From Argopecten irradians (lineage: Eukaryota; Mollusca; Bivalvia; Pectinida; Pectinidae), in contig NC_091144.1 in NCBI RefSeq assembly GCF_041381155.1, positions 35,875,262 to 35,939,261 on the forward strand: DNA of 64,000 nt, in the 5' to 3' direction. The notes beneath the pieces were generated by a model. The model saw only the letters and a program-made list of their open reading frames with translations. It was not told the DNA's origin and ran no database searches. Below are positions 58,386-64,000 of this stretch, piece after piece. Position 1 is the stretch's first letter. Every line of letters starts with the position of its first letter. The translations under genes and the position numbers were made by a program.

Positions 58386-58613
58386 TACTTACCTCTTTAA
58401 ATTGTTTCTTCTCTACCGCTTCGGATTTCCTCTTGGCAGACATTTTTTATGTGCATGGGCCCACCACTTCAAACCAAGTGATTCCCGACAGTGACATCTC
58501 CATGTACAACGCATTGCCGAAGAGTACTCCGCAGAAAATCCGGAAAATTTTCAGTCCGGACGATGTTAGGCTGGGAGTCATAGGTGTCCGGATTATGGAG
58601 GGTTCACTATATT
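58386..58613 (-). mobile_element. 5' end of a Tigger/pogo-like DNA transposon (truncated)
   Basis: Read on the minus strand it begins near 'agtgaaccctccataatcc', resembling pogo/Tigger termini. About 170 bp later comes ATGTCTGCCAAGAGG (MSAKRKSEAVEKKQFKE), then a GTAAGT donor at about 58,391. This looks like the first short exon of a CENP-B/pogo-type transposase. The rest of the transposase and the other terminus are not in the window. Family call is by resemblance only. Confidence 0.4.
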
Positions 58614-58649
58614 GAATTATAAAACATCGCACGTTTTTGTGTTTGCAAT

Positions 58650-58990
58650 TGTTATATTTAAGCATTGATATCACATTTTTTTAAAATTTAATCAGGGTAT
58701 GAAAGAAATTTCATTTACAAACTGTGAATCCACGTAGCGGATTATCACAAAGTTTCCAAACAAAATTTCTTTCATACCCAGATGAAATTAAAAAATATTT
58801 ACATCATTGCTTATAATTAATTTTCCTGACTACTTGATAAAATAAAAGTACGTTCACACGTATGATTGATCATTCCATTGATTGTCCAAGGGAATTTTTT
58901 TTCCAAATCAATACGCAACGTCAATGTTTTTATTGTGACAGCACGACAACGTAGGGTTTCCGCGTCATTCTCGATCTCTAAACATTCTCG
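58650..58990. repeat. Dispersed GCATTGATATCAC element with internal inverted repeat
   Basis: Collinear with 45,515-45,830: 'taagcattgatatcaca', 'catttacaaactgtgaatcc', its inverted partner 'gtttccaaacaaaatttctt', then 'caatacgcaacgtcaatg'. Short direct duplication 'attctcgatctctaaac' near 58,968-59,002. Confidence 0.65.
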
Positions 58991-59389
58991 ATCTCTAAAC
59001 ATTCCTATTTATTGGACATAGAGATATTTTTATTGATGATATGCCCACCTTTAGAAACATAAAAATTCATGATGCGTTTATGTTTTGGGTGCCAGTATAC
59101 AATTATCGGCAAATGATCTAAATGAATTACGCATCACATAGACACAAATACCCTTCCCTTGGTATAAATATTACATTCGCTCTTAGTCAGCCAACTGTTA
59201 CTTTGCCGCTTATGGTCCATTAAGTATAATATGTGCATTGAGTGTCAGTAGTTACGAGTGAAAGATCAGTTGTTTTGCATCAGTCGACATACGATGACAG
59301 TTGTCAATAGAAACAAAAGCTGTGACCAATAAACTAGAACGGTGGGTGTCATCACAAGGCGTTACGAGAACTATCCATAAACACTGTTT

Positions 59390-59398
59390 GATATAAAG
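59390..59398 (+). promoter_or_regulatory. Possible TATA box of the PAN/fibrinogen-like gene
   Basis: GATATAAAG lies 51 bp upstream of the chosen ATG, a reasonable distance for a short 5' UTR. It is a weak call in AT-rich DNA. Confidence 0.3.
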
Positions 59399-59448
59399 AC
59401 GTCCAGATATTTGTACTATTACATATGTACATCTTTATATATCAGACA

Positions 59449-61607
59449 ATGAAATTGCAGTTCTTCGTTTTGGTATGTACAGCGGCCATCGCATCCACCA
59501 TGGTATACGACATTAACTTATTCAGTAGAATACACCACGTTATACCGACCAATTTTGATCCAGTCACTTCGAATACAGAAATCCAAAGTCGAGGAATGTG
59601 TGCCATGAGATGTAAACAAGAATATTTGTGTTTGTCCTTCTCCTACACGGAGACGGACAGAAGATGTGACACCTACGCCAAGGCACTTGTCGAGGAGGAG
59701 AATGCTGACTTGTCCAATTCTACTATGTACTTCACGAAGGATATCGGTAAGCGTGTTTGTCTAATTTTAACTAGGCCTTCAAATGCATGATTAAAATCGT
59801 TTCCTACAGCTTGGAATAATTACTGCGTATTTTTGCGATTCAGCATTTGTTTTATTGAAAATATATCAAGTGGGCTTTTTTGTTGTTATTATTTTGGCAG
59901 ACGTAGCGCTCCTTAGGATCTGACGACTGAAATCAAAATTTATTTATCGTGTTCATGATTCATTAGCAGTGAATACTTTGTGTAAATATCACAAATACTT
60001 TTTATTTACAATCCAATATGTTTTAAGTTATCAACAAAGTGGCGAGAAATCCAGGATAGTTTTCCGCTGTACAATTAAAGAGCAGAATGAAATATCGAGT
60101 ATTCTAATTGGTCAATTCTAGTATGTGAAATCCCATAAACACCATACATAAACCTGGGGCGGGATCGCTGCATATTGTCTGGGGTCCACCCGGTCGGTCG
60201 CTATTACATCATAGTTTATCTTTTCTCTTCTTCCTAACTGACACACCAAAGTCTATAAAAGTGGTACTTTCTGCTATCGCTTAGCGCTCAGCATACATGA
60301 AGTGGGACGGCTGGTTCGCCCGTTGTCAGTATAATATGACCGGGTGGGGTGTGTTGCTTGGTGTCTTCGGCGCCATATACCGCAGTATATACACGCACCT
60401 CGCACAACATACACGCAACACACCACATACATGGGAGGCCGTCCTTAAATGACCATAGCTGTTTATATGACGTTAATTAATCAAACAAACAAACAAACTA
60501 TCTAATGATAGTTTGAAATTATTTGCATTGCTATTCTCATGGGAAAATCATTATCGAAGAAAATTTTATTTAAAATTTTGCTGTTTTATAAAGTTATATT
60601 TACATATTCACTGCAATTCCACTATGTAACCTTACCAAATGCAGTTGGCATTCATCAGTGCACGAACTGTCAGACGTCAAAATTGTTGTGTCTAATTATA
60701 GATTTACAGAAAATTTTATTTTTATAAAGACTTGTCTATATTGTAATTTGATGTGCTTTTTAGTTCAAGGTAACAACGAAGAGGCAAGTCAAGCAGCCCA
60801 TGCTGAAAGCACTACGGTTGCCGTAACAGAAGGAATTGGTGTTCCATGGTCATGCGACATAGATAACTCATCATCCTGGATCGTGAGTATAATTTATTAA
60901 TGAAAAAAACCTGCTATTTTTGTTCTTTTTATTTCATCAGAACAATCGGCTATCTTTATTTTAAGGGAAATTAGAATAAATAAAACGCAGTATTATTGGA
61001 AGACGAGAGATGAGACTCCTGATGTTACATTGAACAACTATCGATCTAAGAAATAAGTAACTGCCATTGGTAAAATATTATCGTCGATTAATCCCATCTC
61101 CAGGTGATTATGACGTCACAAAAATCGCTTCAAATAATAGCGTCATAATCACCAGATGGTGATCGACTAATCGACGGTAAAATGTACTTTACCCGCGTCA
61201 TTTTTGGGATCTCGAAACCGCCGTATTTTTATTTTGTACATGTAACAGAATGATTTAAAATTAAGGAAAAACTGAAATTATATTTTAACAGTAGCATGTA
61301 GTTGTCAAAGAACAGAGAAAATTTAATTCTAAACATTTCCGAAATAGATGTTTCCATTCTTCTCATGTACTTTGATCTCTTTGAATTTTCTTTTTTTTTA
61401 ATATTGTGTAGGTAATTGTGTTTTTTCATAATTATATATCCTTATGTAGTCATTAATGTCGATCTACATGTATTCCATCTAAAACGTCTATGATATTTGA
61501 ATTCCCGTAGGTTATACAGAGACGAACAAACGGGAATCTGAATTTCACCCGCAGCTGGGCAGATTACAAGTCTGGATTTGGTAATCTAGAAAAGGATTGT
61601 TGGATAG
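59449..61607 (+). CDS. Secreted PAN/apple plus fibrinogen-like protein, 5' part (3 exons, open at 3' end)
   Basis: Exons 59449-59746, 60764-60882 and 61511-61607, GT/AG borders, phases 1, 0 and 1 (the last still open). The N-terminus MKLQFFVLVCTAAIAS is a signal peptide. An in-frame ATG 24 nt earlier (59,425) is the alternative start. Residues about 45-100 form a PAN/apple-like module with Cys51, Cys55, Cys61 and Cys73 (CAMRCKQEYLCLSFSY). Exon 2 encodes a short Ser/Thr/Ala linker and the start of a fibrinogen-like domain (GVPWSCDIDNSSSWI). Exon 3 gives its hallmark VIQRRTNGNLNFTRSWADYK and GFG. The fibrinogen C-terminal half (Ca-binding and recognition subdomain) must be encoded further right, and I find no such exon before 64,000. 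Fibrinogen-related proteins in molluscs are secreted recognition molecules or lectins. That role here is inference from domain type. The usual N-terminal Cys of the fibrinogen domain is not evident. Confidence 0.8.
60160..60502 (+). repeat. AAAC-tailed SINE-like family, copy with full tail
   Basis: Contains 'ggctggttcgcccgttgtca', 'gaccgggtggggtgtgttgc', 'ggaggccgtccttaaatgac' and ends in four AAAC units at about 60,484-60,500. It lies in intron 1 of the fibrinogen-like gene. This is a repeat I associate with bivalves. Confidence 0.7.
61080..61178. repeat. Short hairpin element in intron 2 of the fibrinogen-like gene
   Basis: 'tcgtcgattaatcccatctc' and 'caggtgattatgacg' are answered by 'cgtcataatcacc' and 'gatcgactaatcgacgg', leaving a loop of roughly 30 bp. 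Confidence 0.7.
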
Positions 61608-63130
61608 GTACGTAAGAATTAGAGAATATCATGACATATAATTACATTTCTACTGAGGTCCCACTATATAACCCTACCAAACGCAGTTGACATTTATCAC
61701 TCCATGAATTTTCATCCTCTTATTATGACGTCATTGTGAAGTCACAATTGCCGTGCAAATTGATAACGGAAGATGTCAAATGACTGTTCCGTCATTATAG
61801 ATGCAAGCTCTTGAGATATTATCATAAAATTGTTGATCAAATGTAAATATAAGTGTGAAACTGTAACTAGCTAACAATTATGAGAGTATGAGTGCCAACT
61901 AGACAGCGGCAAATTCAACACGAAGGGTGAACCGTCTCGAAAAATGTTAGTGTCAACGGGCGTGACTGACACACAAAACAGAAACCGGACTACGTATCCG
62001 GAACTATTTTGACGACAGTATTTTAAAATATAGATAGACAACAAACCATGAATTTTATCGTACTAAAAGCTTCAGATACAAATAAATTAATAATTAATTC
62101 AAAGTGACAAAATAAGTTTAAGACTGGATAAAATCAGTTAGTTATTTTAATTCCGGATTTACTCTTTGCTGACCGCCTCCGTTTATTGTACCGACACGGC
62201 TAGGGGAGTGCCGTTTCGTTTGCACAGATTTTCGAAGTTTTTACTTTGGGCGCATTTGGCAAACAAAAAGCTATTAATACATCATATTTGTATTTTAATG
62301 GGGTTTCTCATGTGCAGATATGGTGTTGTTGTTACGTGTGCTCAATGTTAAAATTAGAAAAACATCATGCAGAACAGTCAAATTCTTAAACAACGCTTAT
62401 TTTGACCGAGTTTACCGGCGTTTTAATCGCTGTCCAGAACGGTTTTCCTAAAAACAAAACATTGTTTTGGAGACCTTGGATATCCGTCAGTCTAAAATAT
62501 ATATTAGATGGAGTTAAATAGATCTGTCATTTTTTCATAAAATGGGGCCGTTTTTGGTCATAACGTCCCTTGTCCTTTGTCGTTGTCCAGTTGGCATTCA
62601 TACTCCCATAATTGCTCCAGACCTCATCCTTCATATCGTAGACCTGATACTAAGACTTTTTGGTAAACACTTTGATTAATCAATTAACCAATATATTTCA
62701 GAATCATTTCTTTAATTTTGTGTGAATACTAAAACAAAAATTGTTTCCAATGAAGCCTGCAGATAATGATGAAACTATTATGTAGCTTTCATTGTCATAT
62801 ATACCATAGCTTTATCTATTTAACAAATGATCATAGAAAAAATACATATACAAAAATATAACATGGACAATGTCACTGGATATCAGAAGCCATGTGTGAT
62901 AGTATTTTGGACAAAACATGGCGATTTTACTATTATAAAGGTCTAACACTAAGCATTGCTTTGTCTGCTTTTTCCATTTGTGCACCGTTTTGCACTGCGA
63001 ATGAATGTCTTTTCTTTAAAATCCGTTTCAGCAGTTGCAAAAAAAAAAAAAAAAAAAAAAAAATAAATAAAAAATATCAAAGGCGATAACAAATAGCAAC
63101 TTCTTAAAGATAAAAAATCACCACATATTT
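61608..63130. other. Region after the last visible fibrinogen-like exon
   Basis: Holds a dispersed repeat at about 61,640-61,900 (same family as 57,466-57,800) and a poly-A run at about 63,039-63,061. No further fibrinogen-like exon was found. The small open frames show no known domain. Confidence 0.5.
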
Positions 63131-63145
63131 CATTTGATCAATATA

Positions 63146-63310
63146 CGAGGGGTGTTCCAAAAATAATGTCATCTGGCCTTTATTTTGTGCAAATCGTGAC
63201 GATTGTACTCAAAACCGTCTTTGCTGTTGCATATTTAAAACAAAATAAAAGGGCAAACATTGACACATAAAGAGAGTTAAAGGGAGATAATCAACATTAA
63301 ATAATGGAGG
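63146..63310 (+). mobile_element. Possible mariner-like element terminus
   Basis: 'tacgaggggtgttccaaaaa' resembles the terminal inverted repeats of mariner elements (TACGAGGGGTGTTC...). No opposite terminus and no transposase were seen in the window, so this is a truncated end at most. The right limit is a guess. Confidence 0.4.
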
Positions 63311-63419
63311 CCGCGCCGAATATCACTAAAAGAATACAATACTAGCAAAGTAATTGTCATTAGTCTCCAATGGGTAGAATAAGTTCGTTAATTTGGCGTA
63401 CATAGAACAAATGCTTACC

Positions 63420-64000
63420 TTACCTAGGGGTTGTCATGACTTCTACTTTATGGACAAGACCTTCCTCGCTTGTGAAGACCCTGGTGATATAACCAAGAGA
63501 CCAATTGTTTCTGCCAACATCCTTGTCCCTTAATACATGTAGCACAATGTCTCCTACAGCCATGTTTCTCCTTTCTTCATTCAACTTCCGATGCGGAAAG
63601 TGAGATATTGGGCTTGCCAATGTTTTCAAAATATGTTTTTAAGAAGTTTCACTTTCTTCCATAGGCCTTGCGTAAAAAAAAATAGAAAATTGTTTGAAAC
63701 GATGAGACCCTAAGTTGGATTGTTTGAGGTCAGTCTTTAGGGTCTGAAGCTGTGGTCTAATGTCTTTGTCATCGTCTGGATTCTGAAGAACGAATTCGTT
63801 CTCAGATTCCCCTTTATCTTTTATAGTCTGGACAGGTAACGATCTTCTTCCTTCATCCACTGGCTTTTTGTCTGTCTAGTTAGCTTTGGTAACGAATGTG
63901 ATGTATCCACTCTGTTTTCTAGAACCGTCTCTTTTTGTTGTAAAAATTGGTCTGCTAAAATGTGTGTTCACGCAGCTGGTGACTTTTTTGAAGGACATGG
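63420..64000 (-). mobile_element. Fossil BEL/Pao retroelement, pol C-terminal region
   Basis: On the minus strand the end of pol is recognisable: NMAVGDIVLHVLRDKDVGRN followed by WSLGYITRVFTSEEGLVHKV matches the DUF5641 region at the C-terminus of BEL/Pao polyproteins. More pol-like sequence continues to and past the right window edge. The copy is broken, with several breaks visible. No LTR was identified on the left side. Confidence 0.7.

Overview
This window looks like nuclear DNA of a lophotrochozoan animal, most likely a bivalve mollusc. It is AT-rich, its genes are split into many small exons with canonical GT/AG borders, and the intergenic and intronic DNA is packed with short palindromic elements. 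Several repeat types resemble ones I know from bivalve genomes: 'ATGGCGGC...GGCCATCTTGG' tandem units, 'GGGCCATAACTCTGC' tandem units ending in a CAGACGGACAGA tract, and a SINE-like family ending in AAAC repeats. I cannot name the genus.

Layout. (1) 1-6,137: no gene, several MITE families. (2) 6,138-15,625, minus strand: a complete 14-exon glycerol-3-phosphate acyltransferase of the GPAT3/GPAT4 type (463 aa) with all four acyltransferase motifs. (3) 15,626-26,141: a long gene-poor stretch holding an unusual E-box-rich foldback element and other MITEs. (4) 26,142-29,824, plus strand: a small secreted four-cysteine protein (137 aa), with a DUF3011-like core by eye. (5) 33,474-49,956, minus strand: a complete 24-exon prominin (840 aa, five membrane segments). 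(6) 52,528-55,011, plus strand: a four-exon gene for a 201-aa secreted protein that I propose is a long-chain helical cytokine. (7) 55,222-59,448: repeats, a fossil Ty3/gypsy gag fragment, and a Tigger/pogo-like transposon end. (8) 59,449-61,607, plus strand: the 5' part of a secreted PAN/apple plus fibrinogen-like protein, apparently continuing past the window. (9) 61,608-64,000: repeats, a mariner-like terminus and a fossil BEL/Pao pol fragment at the right edge.

The gene models were built by hand. Exons were joined only where splice sites, reading phase and family alignment agreed. GPAT sums to 1,392 nt, prominin to 2,523 nt and the cytokine candidate to 606 nt, all multiples of three ending in a stop.

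The most interesting item is the cytokine candidate. A 13-nt first coding exon ends in phase 1 and all later introns are phase 0. This is the exon plan of vertebrate long-chain class I cytokines (EPO, GH, IL-6, G-CSF, LIF). The protein has a signal peptide and four plausible amphipathic helices, yet I recognise no named family in its sequence. The other theme is tandem duplication at splice sites: four exon borders, in three different genes, lie in or directly against a short tandem duplication.
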